Assembly (NCBI GenBank): GCA_026004875.1
Contig: BPJZ01000006.1
Span: 62,001 to 126,000 of the forward strand
Reading direction: 5' to 3'
Source: Candidatus Poribacteria bacterium
GTDB taxonomy: Bacteria > Poribacteria > WGA-4E > GCA-2687025
Length of the DNA: 64,000 bases
Below are positions 34,101 through 41,561 of the stretch, one piece after another; position 1 is the stretch's first letter; each line of letters begins with the position of its first letter. Made by a program: the position numbers and the translations under genes. Below the pieces are notes generated by a model. That model was not told the origin of the DNA, did no database searches, and saw only the letters and a program-made list of their open reading frames with translations.

Positions 34101-34867
34101 AGCTGGGAGAGGCCGATCTCCTACGCGCTCACTGGTCCGGTTCCAGGCGCGGCTTTGGATGGATCCTGGACGCTGAAGGGACGCTCTACTTTACTCCGGA
34201 CGGGGACACGTGGCAGTCGATCGAGCCTCCTGCCGGTACGGTGCGGACCCGTTATCGGTTGACCGATGCCTTCCTGCGGGGCTTTGGCGAAGTCTGGGCT
34301 GTCGGAGCTAACGGGCTGATCCTTCACAACCCGGACGGTGGGCCCTTCTGGGAGGTCCAGGAGAGCGACACCCGCGAGACACTCCGCGGCATCGCTCTGG
34401 ACCGGTACGGCTACGGTTGGGCGGTAGGACCGCGCGGCTTGCTGCTCCGGACAACCACCGCCGGCCGACGCTGGTACGCTCAGGAGAGCGGGACCGGCTA
34501 TCACCTGAACGCGCTAGCGGTGTTGGACACCCGCACCGGTTGGCTCGTCGGGCAGTACGGGATCATCCTTCGCACCGAGGACGGCGGTGCCCGCTGGACG
34601 CCCCAGCAGAGCCACACGACGGCAGACCTTCACGCGATTTTGGCCCTCTCCGACCAAGAGGCCTACGTGGTCGGAGACGGAGGGACAATCCTTCATACCA
34701 CAGACGGGGGGAGCCACTGGAAGCACCAGCCCACCCCGACCGAGGCGCCCCTGTACGGGATCCTCCTCGCAGAGGACGGCTCGGCGCTCTACGCCGTCGG
34801 CGAGTGGGGAGTTGTCCTCCGCGCACCGCGCGCCCAGCCGGTGGCCCAAAGGGGGCCTCAGCGCTGA
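31160..34867 (+). CDS. Giant Ycf48-type beta-propeller lipoprotein (about 26 repeats)
   Basis: 1235 residues beginning with a lipoprotein signal peptide whose lipobox is LFGGC. Almost the whole protein is built from roughly 42-residue units of the form GWAVGxxGxILxTxDGGxTW, the Ycf48/BNR-like blade; about 26 are visible. A charged, Pro/Arg-rich linker near residues 613-650 (RRSRPRPRPVPTEDGG) divides the run into an array of about 13 and another of about 13. Ycf48 itself is a seven-bladed photosystem II assembly factor; bacterial relatives are uncharacterised surface proteins. The ATG follows GGGAG. The 3' end overlaps the convergent TPR gene by ten bases. Confidence 0.9.
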   Translation: MWRWGLIGLALLGALFGGCAREPVREADWDVHFRDLSFPDPQHGWFVGDGGFIVHTPDGGRTWVRQESHTDADLYAVEFLNERVGWAVGEHGVVLVTTDGGQWWRPVRNRPTGAQLRGLSVRNAQTVYVVGESAQIYYTDTGAEPPNPRVPAWYSVPNPTEFALTDIQMVNRLIGYATGEMETVLKTEDGGQSWQPLRLWFEEAQDRLLNNYHRVKFLDERIGWVVGTDGSIFKTTDGGRTWIRQESRIPFNDHVRWAANAIDFWDERHGVAVADGGHIVQTEDGGHTWNLRSSGFQTPLTGVQFTSEREVWVCGWYGVVLHSQDGGKTWKTVSGVTAHSLEAVEFLDDRRAVAVGTGGTLLVSEDGGKTWVEQKTGQRDTLKSIVFINEQEGWAVGERGIVMHTQDGGRTWEYQTAGIGFQLNAVYFVDSQRGWAVGELGSILHTHDGGKTWAPQRSFAFESLRAVYFVDDQHGWAVGWPGAVYRTTNGGLKWEKQEVNTFNELNGVFFLDENEGWIVGQYGVILHTEDGGQTWEFQASPTSENLNKVYFLNRDWGVIIGDKGTVLTTTNGGQTWKQQVSGTEKDLLALSVSRSGLLAVGRGGVVMRYSPDLVPSEVDVEELIAQVEETRRSRPRPRPVPTEDGGWVLVRQASWPTEFQSIAFVDRDHGWAVGTNGVIAATTDGGKTWTPQRTDTKARLDRVLFADLQHGWAFGVDGTLLRTEDGGKTWERVSLPGVRRVGSVFAWDAQRLWATVGGGEILRSEDGGRTWERVNTRATNAPLRDVWFVSPQEGWAVGPQRNEGGLILHTTDGGRHWEIVLKPEFAPTTIFFFSPERGFALSSSGDLLATQDGGKTWEPLPRRRLLGVQEVVVLDEQTAIAYQRLGRAYLTTDGGGSWRPLTREAATAFAFVDPQTGWAVQGAEIRATTDGGATWTVQVGGLSNALRHGRFRTAQEGWLVGESGLVLYTDDGGVHWAVQAQLGEADLLRAHWSGSRRGFGWILDAEGTLYFTPDGDTWQSIEPPAGTVRTRYRLTDAFLRGFGEVWAVGANGLILHNPDGGPFWEVQESDTRETLRGIALDRYGYGWAVGPRGLLLRTTTAGRRWYAQESGTGYHLNALAVLDTRTGWLVGQYGIILRTEDGGARWTPQQSHTTADLHAILALSDQEAYVVGDGGTILHTTDGGSHWKHQPTPTEAPLYGILLAEDGSALYAVGEWGVVLRAPRAQPVAQRGPQR

Positions 34868-35649
34868 GGACCCTCCAGTTCCTCCGTCGGAATGAAGGCC
34901 GACGAGGGAATCGCAGCCCCGAGCGCGTCGAATTCAGGAGTTCCGCGCAGAACGGCAAACTCCGGGTCGTTCCAAGCGGTTTGACCCCAGGCGGCGTTGA
35001 TCGCCACCGCTCGAAGGAGATACTCCATCGCGGTCTGATGGTCGCCCTCCCGGACGGCGATTACGGCCAGGAGATAGGCCGGAGCCGGCCAGTCGGGCCG
35101 GAGCCGAAACGCTTCCTGGAGATGCTCCTTGGCCTCTTCGAACCGATCGTTTTCAAAGTAGACTTGGCCCAGATCAAAGCGAAGCTCCGGATAGTCGGGG
35201 CGAAGCCGAAGCGCCTCAAACCAAGCGTCGAACGCCTCGCGGGCGTACCGGTCCGGTTGGTCCGCATAGACGCAGCCGATCAAGTAATGAAGTCGAGCCT
35301 CCGTTGGACTGAGCTCCAGCGCTTGGCGGAGCCAAGAGACTGCCGTTTCAACCTCACCCTGTTCTCTGGCCTCAAAGGCCCGTTCTAAGAGGAGCGTCTT
35401 TAAGTCCTCGCGGACCGCCGTCGCCTGGGGGTTGTGTTCCAGGGCGCGGCGGAGGAGGGCTTCTGCCTCGTCCCTTGAGCCTTCCGTCCAGCGGATCTGG
35501 GCGAGCAGCCGGGTCGGCTCCGGGGCGTTTGGGAAGCGGTCGAGCAGGGCCTCCAGGAGCCGCCTTGCCTCTTCGAGTTCCCCTTCTTCCCAGGCCGTCT
35601 CGGCCCGGGCCAGGAGCATTCGCTCTTGAAGTCGGGCGATCCAGCTCAT
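34858..35649 (-). CDS. Tetratricopeptide-repeat protein
   Basis: 263 residues with at least five TPR units, e.g. AETAWEEGELEEARRLLEAL, PEPTRLLAQIRWTEGSRDEA, VSWLRQALELSPTEARLHYL, RFDLGQVYFENDRFEEAKEH and YLLAVIAVREGDHQTAMEYL. No signal peptide or enzymatic domain is present, so it is probably a cytoplasmic scaffold. The C-terminal 50 residues (AWNDPEFAVLRGTPEFDAL) form a capping segment frequent in bacterial TPR proteins. It follows the sugar-kinase gene by ten bases on the same strand and is probably co-transcribed. Confidence 0.88.
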   Translation of the reverse strand: MSWIARLQERMLLARAETAWEEGELEEARRLLEALLDRFPNAPEPTRLLAQIRWTEGSRDEAEALLRRALEHNPQATAVREDLKTLLLERAFEAREQGEVETAVSWLRQALELSPTEARLHYLIGCVYADQPDRYAREAFDAWFEALRLRPDYPELRFDLGQVYFENDRFEEAKEHLQEAFRLRPDWPAPAYLLAVIAVREGDHQTAMEYLLRAVAINAAWGQTAWNDPEFAVLRGTPEFDALGAAIPSSAFIPTEELEGPQR

Positions 35650-35659
35650 TGAGTTCCCG

Positions 35660-37138
35660 TCAGATGCCGCTTCCGAGCGCTTCGATCAGCCGTCGGTGGC
35701 GGCGGTAGAGCGGTTCGTAAACCTCCATCGCCTGGGGGTTGGGGGTGAACGTTTCGGTCGGCATCGCAATTGCCTTCCATGCCTCTTGAACGTCCGAGAC
35801 GATTCCGGCGCCGACCATCGCCAAGACGGCGGCTCCCAGCGTGGTGACTTCCGGAATCCCGGCCAGCTCGACTCGCCTTCCGGTGACGTCGGCGAGAATT
35901 TGGGCGAACAGTCGGTTTTTCGCAAACCCGCCGCCGATCAGAATCGAGGAGACCTCCCCCTGCATGTATTCGAGACAATCTCGCGTCTGATACGCTAACG
36001 ACTCCAGGACGGCGCGGACAGCGGTTTCTGGCGGCAGGCCGTCCTCCCATCCAACGAGGGCGCTGGGCGCTTCCGGGTTCGGCCCCGTCCCCGCGACGAA
36101 GGTTGGGTTAATGTAGACACCATGGCTCCCCGGCGGCACCTTTGCGGCGACTTCGGTTGCTTCAGCGGCAGAGGCCTCCGGGAGGAACAGCTTGCGGACC
36201 AGGTCGAAGGCCAGGCCGCCGATCATATGGCCCTGGTTGTTATAGCCGCCCAGGACCCCTTCTGCGTGGGGGTTGAGCTGCCAGGGCATGTTCCGGCGGC
36301 GATCCTCCAAGCGGACTTGGTATTGATCGTGCGTGCGGACCAGCAGGCTCCAAGTGCCGGTCGAGAAGAGGGGATCGCTGCGCAGATCGCGGCAGGCCCC
36401 TGCCGTCGCGACGACCGTGTCGTGCCCGCCCGCGCAGACGGGGGTGCCCTGAGGAATCCCGGTCGCCTCGGCGGCCTGGGCGGTTACTGTACCGACCACC
36501 TCGCCCGGGGATCCGACCTCTTGCGGAAACTTGTTTGGCACCTCGAAGGCTTCGAACAGATCGTTTGCCCACTCCTTTCGGTGGAGATCGAACAGCATCG
36601 TAGTGGTGGCCATCGTCCGCTCGGCGACTCGTTCGCCGGTCAACCGGTGAACAAAAAGCTGGGGCATCATCAGGAACGTTTCGGCCGTCTTGAGGACCTC
36701 CGGGCGGTGATCCCGAATCCATCGAAGGCTAAAGGCGGTGTTGAAGTGGAACGGTGGCGCGCCGGTCTGAAGGAAGATCAGGTCCAAGTCCAGATGTTGC
36801 TCCGCCCAGCGGACCTGCTCTCGCGTTCGGGTGCATTTCCAGGAGATCACCGGATAGACCAACCGATCGTCCGGGCTGATCGCTCCCCAGCAGACGCCGA
36901 AGGTGGTGATGTTCACGGCCCGGACGGCACAGCGGTGTTCGTCTAGGAGCTGCCGGGTGAGATCGCAAAAATTCTCCCAAAACCGATCCAGCGGCCAGAT
37001 CAAGCCGTCCTCGTGTCGTTCGGCGGTCGTCGGACGCGAGGCGGTCGCAAAGACGCGTCCGTTCGTACCGACTAGCGAAACGGTTGTGTTGGTGGCTCCG
37101 CAGTCCCAGATCACCAGGGCTTCCCGTTGTGCTCGCAT
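35660..37138 (-). CDS. FGGY-family carbohydrate kinase (rhamnulokinase/fuculokinase-like)
   Basis: 492 residues, the usual length for the family. The N-terminal phosphate loop is IWDCGATNTTVSLV. CAGGHDTVVATAGA is the central FGGY segment with the catalytic Asp, FSTGTWSLL follows, and LIGGGFAKNRLFAQILADVTGRRV is the C-terminal ATP-binding motif. The enzyme phosphorylates a sugar or deoxysugar, with L-rhamnulose or L-fuculose the closest guesses. The ATG follows GGAGAGG. A strong promoter with a palindromic spacer lies 73-101 bases upstream, so the gene is probably under specific control. The TPR gene follows. Confidence 0.9.
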   Translation of the reverse strand: MRAQREALVIWDCGATNTTVSLVGTNGRVFATASRPTTAERHEDGLIWPLDRFWENFCDLTRQLLDEHRCAVRAVNITTFGVCWGAISPDDRLVYPVISWKCTRTREQVRWAEQHLDLDLIFLQTGAPPFHFNTAFSLRWIRDHRPEVLKTAETFLMMPQLFVHRLTGERVAERTMATTTMLFDLHRKEWANDLFEAFEVPNKFPQEVGSPGEVVGTVTAQAAEATGIPQGTPVCAGGHDTVVATAGACRDLRSDPLFSTGTWSLLVRTHDQYQVRLEDRRRNMPWQLNPHAEGVLGGYNNQGHMIGGLAFDLVRKLFLPEASAAEATEVAAKVPPGSHGVYINPTFVAGTGPNPEAPSALVGWEDGLPPETAVRAVLESLAYQTRDCLEYMQGEVSSILIGGGFAKNRLFAQILADVTGRRVELAGIPEVTTLGAAVLAMVGAGIVSDVQEAWKAIAMPTETFTPNPQAMEVYEPLYRRHRRLIEALGSGI

Positions 37139-37210
37139 GGCCCTCTCCGTTGGGAATCCTCGGGACGCTCAACCCAGAGCGCGCGGTTTGATCGATCTCT
37201 ACGGCATTTC

Positions 37211-37239
37211 ATTGTGGGGGCTCTGAAAGCCCCTGTCAA
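37211..37239 (-). promoter_or_regulatory. Promoter with operator-like palindrome for the sugar kinase gene
   Basis: On the minus strand a perfect TTGACA -35 box (37239-37234) is followed by a 17-base spacer and CACAAT (37216-37211). The entire spacer is the inverted repeat GGGGCT-TTCAG-AGCCCC. An exactly centred operator between -35 and -10 suggests repression or DNA-twist activation. Confidence 0.6.
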
Positions 37240-37372
37240 ATGAGGGGAGGGTCTTCTCGATCGAAACGAAAAGGCTTCCGAATTTGCCTCCAGGCGGACG
37301 GTACGCTACGCTTTCTTGGCGGTGGCCTCCGGCTAGTCCCAAGACGAACCGACTGAGAGGGGATGAGCAGCC

Positions 37373-37606
37373 ATGGCGCGACGGTGCTTTCTTTCGGGCA
37401 AAGGTCCCAAGGTCGTCAACAACGTCTCTCATGCGAACAACCGAACGAAGCGGCGCCAGTTTCCTAACCTCCAAACGGTGCGCGTTTACGATCCGGAGAC
37501 GGGCACCTATCGGCGACGGCGCGTTTCGGTACGGATGATGCGCACGCTGGATAAAAAGGGGCTCCTGATGCGCGTTCCGGTTCAGCCGTCTGCCGAGGAG
37601 GCCTGA
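37373..37606 (+). CDS. rpmB: Ribosomal protein bL28
   Basis: 77 residues, basic, with the bL28 signature MARRCFLSGKGPKVVNNVSHANNRTKRR at the N-terminus and LQTVRVYDPETGTYRRRRVS in the core. It is a structural component of the large ribosomal subunit. The zinc-binding CxxC pair of some bL28 proteins is absent (one Cys only), so this is a zinc-independent form. The ATG follows GGGGATGA. It stands alone rather than next to rpmG, which is common for this gene. Confidence 0.95.
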   Translation: MARRCFLSGKGPKVVNNVSHANNRTKRRQFPNLQTVRVYDPETGTYRRRRVSVRMMRTLDKKGLLMRVPVQPSAEEA

Positions 37607-37790
37607 ATCCTCTCCCCTTGCCATCGCCCTCTCCCGTTTGTTTCTTCGGGGGTTGTTCTGCCTTCTGGTCGGAGTCTCTCCGGTCCCTCCTTGTAACAGA
37701 CTTGCCCCCTGAGCCGTTCTTTTAGGCGACTCCGATCCTGTTTTAGGCCTTCAGAGTGACTCGCTCCGGTCCCGGATGAAGGAGTTCCCG

Positions 37791-38966
37791 ATGTTCTTTC
37801 GAACGGGGGGAATCTGGTTTGCGCTGGTGCTGGTCGGTCTTGTCGCCTGGGCGGAGCCGCAAGCAGCCCTCGTGATGGAGTTTGACACCGGTCGGGTGTT
37901 GTACGCCCAGAGGGCCGATCAGGAATGGCCTCCCGCCTCGCTGGCGAAGATGATGCTGTCCTATGTTGTCTTGGACGCTGTCGCCGCCGGGAAGGTCTCT
38001 CTGGAGACTCCGATTCGGGCTTCGGCCCTTGCGGCCCGGACCGGCGGCTCTCAGGTCTACCTCCGCGAGGGGGAGATCTTTCCGCTGGGGGAGTTGATGG
38101 CTGCTATCGAGATCGCCTCGGCGAACGACGCCAGCGTTGCGGTCGCTGAAGGGGTCTTCGGCTCGGTGGAAGCTGCCGTCCAGCAGATGAACGCAAAGGC
38201 CCAGGCGCTGGGCTTGGAGAAGACCCGATTCGTGAACGTTCACGGTCTTCCGGAATCCGATCCGAACGGAGACCGGATCACAGCTCGCGAGGCGGCCGTT
38301 CTTGCGCGCGCCTTGCTGCGAGACCATCCGGAGGTCCTCCACTGGACGGCAACGGTGCACGCCCCTTTCCGGGGTGGAAAGTTCCGCTTGTACAGCACCA
38401 ACGCTCACTTCCTCAGCCGGTTCCCCGGAGCGGACGGGCTCAAAACCGGCTATCACAGTCGGGCGAGGTACAACCTGGTGGCAACGGCGGTCCGGGAGGG
38501 GATGCGGTTGATCGCCGTTGTGTTGGGGTGCAACTCCAGCCGCGACCGAACGGAAGCAGCCAGCGCGCTCTTGGAAGACGCTTTCCGTCGCTATGAACGG
38601 CGGGTGATCCTCCGGACGGGCGACTCGCTCCCCGATCTGGTCTACGTGGGCGGGAGCCGAGAGGAGTACGTCCCGCTGATCGTCAGGGAACCGCTGGTGC
38701 TAGCCCTTCCCCGAACCGCCTGGACGGCGGTCCGATTTGTCCCGCGCGGTGTGCCGCTCCTGGAAGCGCCCGTAAGCGTTGGGGACCCTGCTGGAGAGCT
38801 GGTCGCTCTCCTGGACGGTGAAGAAGTGGGTTCTGTGCCCCTGTCCGTTGGCCGTTCGGTGGACCCAGCACCGGTCTGGTGGCGGTTGCTCCACCAGGAC
38901 CCACCCCCTGAGGAGCGGTTGAAGCCTCGCACCTCCCAGACGCCGACCCGGGAGCCGGCTCAATAA
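37791..38966 (+). CDS. D-alanyl-D-alanine carboxypeptidase (PBP5/DacA family, S11)
   Basis: 391 residues with a signal peptide (WFALVLVGLVAWA). The three penicillin-binding motifs are intact: ASLAK with the nucleophilic Ser, SAN, and KTG in GADGLKTGYHS. A C-terminal PBP5_C-type beta domain follows. It trims the terminal D-Ala from peptidoglycan stem peptides in the periplasm. The ATG at 37791 lies six bases after AAGGAG; the upstream in-frame ATG is inside that site. No clear C-terminal amphipathic anchor helix is seen; the end is Pro-rich and polar. Confidence 0.93.
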   Translation: MFFRTGGIWFALVLVGLVAWAEPQAALVMEFDTGRVLYAQRADQEWPPASLAKMMLSYVVLDAVAAGKVSLETPIRASALAARTGGSQVYLREGEIFPLGELMAAIEIASANDASVAVAEGVFGSVEAAVQQMNAKAQALGLEKTRFVNVHGLPESDPNGDRITAREAAVLARALLRDHPEVLHWTATVHAPFRGGKFRLYSTNAHFLSRFPGADGLKTGYHSRARYNLVATAVREGMRLIAVVLGCNSSRDRTEAASALLEDAFRRYERRVILRTGDSLPDLVYVGGSREEYVPLIVREPLVLALPRTAWTAVRFVPRGVPLLEAPVSVGDPAGELVALLDGEEVGSVPLSVGRSVDPAPVWWRLLHQDPPPEERLKPRTSQTPTREPAQ

Positions 38967-39565
38967 AGCACCCCGCGCGTCAGGTTCCGGCTCCGATCCA
39001 CCGTCCGGACGTAGAAGGGCATCGCCTCGTCCGTTCGCCAGTAGGCCATTCCGGCGCTCCAGGGGTCGAATTCGCGCGGGAAGCGCGTGTAGGCGTCAAA
39101 GATCGCTCCGCGCAGATCGGCGCCGTTCAGTTGTGCCCGCCGCAGGTCGGCGCCCAGTAGGAGCGCTCCGCGCAGATCGGCGCCGTTCAGTTGTGCCCGC
39201 CGCAGGTCGGCGTATCGTAGGTCGGCCTGCCGGAGGTCGGCTCCCTGGAGATCGGCGCCGCGCAAGTCGGCTCCGAAGGCCCGAACGGAACGAAGGTCGG
39301 CGCTCCGAAATCGGGCCTCTCGGGCTTCAACCCGATAAAGGCTTGCCGACCGAAGGTCGGCGGCGCTCATCCTCGAGCCGTTCAGCCGCGCGAAAGAAAG
39401 CCGTGCCTCACGTAGCCGCACTCCTTCAATCTGCTGGTTAGAAAGATCCTTGCCCCGGAGATCGACTCCAGGTCGAAGAGCCAACCCTCGCTCTGGAAGG
39501 TTCGTCGTCGCACAGCCCCACAACAGCGCCAGCGCCCCAATCGTTGTTAGAACAATCGCTCGCAT
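38960..39565 (-). CDS. Pentapeptide-repeat lipoprotein
   Basis: 201 residues. The start at 39565 has GAGGAG upstream and opens a lipoprotein signal with lipobox LLWGC. Residues about 45-165 form a right-handed quadrilateral helix of A(D/N)LxX pentapeptides (ADLRG, ADLRQ, AQLNG), ending in a globular cap (AIFDAYTRFPREFDPWSAGM). Membrane-anchored pentapeptide proteins are mostly of unknown role. Two 49-base segments (39104-39152 and 39164-39212) are identical, a recent 60-base, four-pentapeptide duplication. The 3' end overlaps the carboxypeptidase gene by seven bases. Confidence 0.87.
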   Translation of the reverse strand: MRAIVLTTIGALALLWGCATTNLPERGLALRPGVDLRGKDLSNQQIEGVRLREARLSFARLNGSRMSAADLRSASLYRVEAREARFRSADLRSVRAFGADLRGADLQGADLRQADLRYADLRRAQLNGADLRGALLLGADLRRAQLNGADLRGAIFDAYTRFPREFDPWSAGMAYWRTDEAMPFYVRTVDRSRNLTRGVLY

Positions 39566-39640
39566 CCCCTGGCTCCTCTTTCCATTGCGCAGCCCGCGTT
39601 CCCAATATAAGGATACGGTAAGGCCTCCGATCAACACCAG

Positions 39641-39669
39641 TTGCAACCAACGGTGACACTGACTAAATT
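39641..39669 (+). promoter_or_regulatory. Promoter of the 39.7-41.5 kb gene
   Basis: TTGCAA (39641-39646) and TAAATT (39664-39669) are separated by 17 bases. They lie 27 bases before the GTG start at 39696, which has GGAGG upstream. Confidence 0.45.
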
Positions 39670-39695
39670 TCTTCTATTCTCGAAGGAGGACGGCT

Positions 39696-40525
39696 GTGCG
39701 CGACCCCTTGACCGAGCCGATGGTTATCCCCTCCAGCTTGGGGCCTCGTCCTACCTGGGCCGTTCGGGTGCTGTACCTGCTGGAGCAGATGGAAGAGGCA
39801 GCAATAGCCTTTGTTGCTCGGTACACACCCGTTCGGACGGCACCCTGGTCTGGCGCGAAGAGTGGCCCGGAATGGATGGTTCCGACGATGGCTATGAGAG
39901 CTTTGGCACCTTCCCGCTTTATGCGCTCCTGACGGGCAGCGAAACCGTCGAAGCCCTCGCTCGATTGGAATGGGAGGCGGTTACCTGGCAGTTCACTCAG
40001 TACGGTCAGGTCTACCGGGAATTTGACGCCTATTACGACTGGATGCACCACGGCGAGAGCTATACCTATCTCTACTACTTAGCGCTTGTGGATCCGACGG
40101 TCTACCGCGATCGCGTTCGGGCCGAGCGCTTTGCCGCTCTGTATCTCGGCGAGGACCCCGAAGCGCCTAACTGGGACCCGGAGCTCCGAATGATCCGCTC
40201 TCCGATCAATGGGAGTCGCGGACCGCGGTTCACGATGACAGCGGAAGACTGGGTGACTCATCGACCTGTTCTGGCCAACTACCTGCTCCCTTATGAGGAT
40301 ATCCCCGGCCTGGAGACGGACGATCCCTTCTCGAAGGCCGACTGGACCGACGATCGTCTTTTTGAGGCGATCCTTCAGGCGATGAATCAGCGGATGGTTC
40401 CCGGCGACGTGCCGCTGAACCTCACGGCCACCAGCCTGGTCACCCACGCTTACCTGTATACCGGTGAGGAGAAGTACCCGCCGTTGGGTTCTCGACTACG
40501 TCGAGGCTTGGATGGATCGGGCTAA
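39696..40525 (+). CDS. Large protein of unknown function, N-terminal part (frameshifted)
   Basis: A GTG at 39696 with GGAGG five bases upstream starts MRDPLTEPMVIPSSLGPRPT. The frame changes near 39830, in ACACCCGTTCGGACGGCACC, and continues as DGTLVWREEWPGMDGSDDGYESFGTFPLY and on to about 40480, where it changes again. The sequence is rich in Trp, Tyr and Asp with paired helices, reminiscent of (alpha/alpha)6-barrel glycoside-processing proteins, but no catalytic motif can be named. There is no signal peptide. The rest of the protein is the next entry. Confidence 0.6.
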
Positions 40526-41507
40526 GCGGAACGGCGGCATCCTCCCCGATAACGTCGGCCCGAACGGGATCATTGGTGAACGAATGAACGGCAAATGGTG
40601 GGGCGGTTATTACGGTTGGCGCTGGCCCCACGGAGCGCGGAACATCTTGGAGGCCACCCTCATCGCCGGGCAAAATGCGCTCCTGCTGACCGGAGATCGG
40701 GGCTATCTGGACCTTCACCGCTCCCAGTGGGATCGGCTCTGCTCCTTGGGGCGGGAGGAGAACGGAAGGTGGGTTATTCCCTATCGGCATGGAGACCGGG
40801 GCTGGTTCGACTATCGGCCCCCTGATCCGTACTTCCCGATCCACCTTTATGCGACCAGCTGGGAGCAGCAAGATTGGCAACGCCTTGAAGCGCTCGGCCA
40901 CCGGGACGATTGGGTACAGCGGGCCCGGTTCGGGAAGGGCGGACAGTTTTACCCTTCCGCTTGGTTTGCGCTGGTCCACGACAGGCGCGAGGAGGCGGTC
41001 GAGCGAATGCTCGATGCGACCGAGGAGGAGGTCAACCGTCGCCTGAGCCTGATCCAGGCAGACGCAGACGAGGACCCAGAAACATGGGACGTCCATCACT
41101 GGCAGGACCGGAATCCGGTCGTCTGCGAGCCTCTGGTTCAGTTGGCGATGGGGACACCAGGGGCGATCTATCACGGCGGCCTGCTGCACGCCTCTCTGCG
41201 ATTCTTCGACGAAGAACGGGGGCGAGCTGGATTGCCGGAAGGGGTGGCCGCTCGTGTCCGGGAGATCACGGCGGATCGCGTTCAGCTTGAACTGATCAAC
41301 GCTGACCTGCTTCGCTCCAAGCGGATGATCCTCCAGGCTGGAACTTTTGGAGAACACCGATTTCAGACGATAGGCGACCAATCGGTCAACGCCCGGAGGC
41401 TTCGGCTGATCCTCGAGCCAGGAGCCATCGGGACGATCTCCTTGGGCATCGCCCGGTTTGTTGGCTCCCCTTCCTACGGTTACGCGTTAACTCCTCAGTC
41501 CTCGTGA
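40464..41507 (+). CDS. Large protein of unknown function, C-terminal part
   Basis: This frame takes over near 40480 (real join EEKY-RRWVLDYVEAWMDRA) and runs to the stop at 41507. Combined with the preceding piece it gives about 600 residues. Notable segments are GGYYGWRWPHGARNILEATL, LYATSWEQQDWQRLEALGH and WHHWQ-like aromatic clusters (WDVHHWQDRNPVV). The last 80 residues form a small beta domain (LILEPGAIGTISLG). Helical pairs with conserved aromatics suggest a six-hairpin barrel acting on carbohydrate, as inference only. The hairpin array starts 54 bases after the stop. Confidence 0.65.
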   Translation: MRRSTRRWVLDYVEAWMDRAKRNGGILPDNVGPNGIIGERMNGKWWGGYYGWRWPHGARNILEATLIAGQNALLLTGDRGYLDLHRSQWDRLCSLGREENGRWVIPYRHGDRGWFDYRPPDPYFPIHLYATSWEQQDWQRLEALGHRDDWVQRARFGKGGQFYPSAWFALVHDRREEAVERMLDATEEEVNRRLSLIQADADEDPETWDVHHWQDRNPVVCEPLVQLAMGTPGAIYHGGLLHASLRFFDEERGRAGLPEGVAARVREITADRVQLELINADLLRSKRMILQAGTFGEHRFQTIGDQSVNARRLRLILEPGAIGTISLGIARFVGSPSYGYALTPQSS

Positions 41508-41561
41508 AGCGCGAGGAAAAGGGGCTTCTGCCGATGTACTCCCTTTCTTCTATACCTCCGG

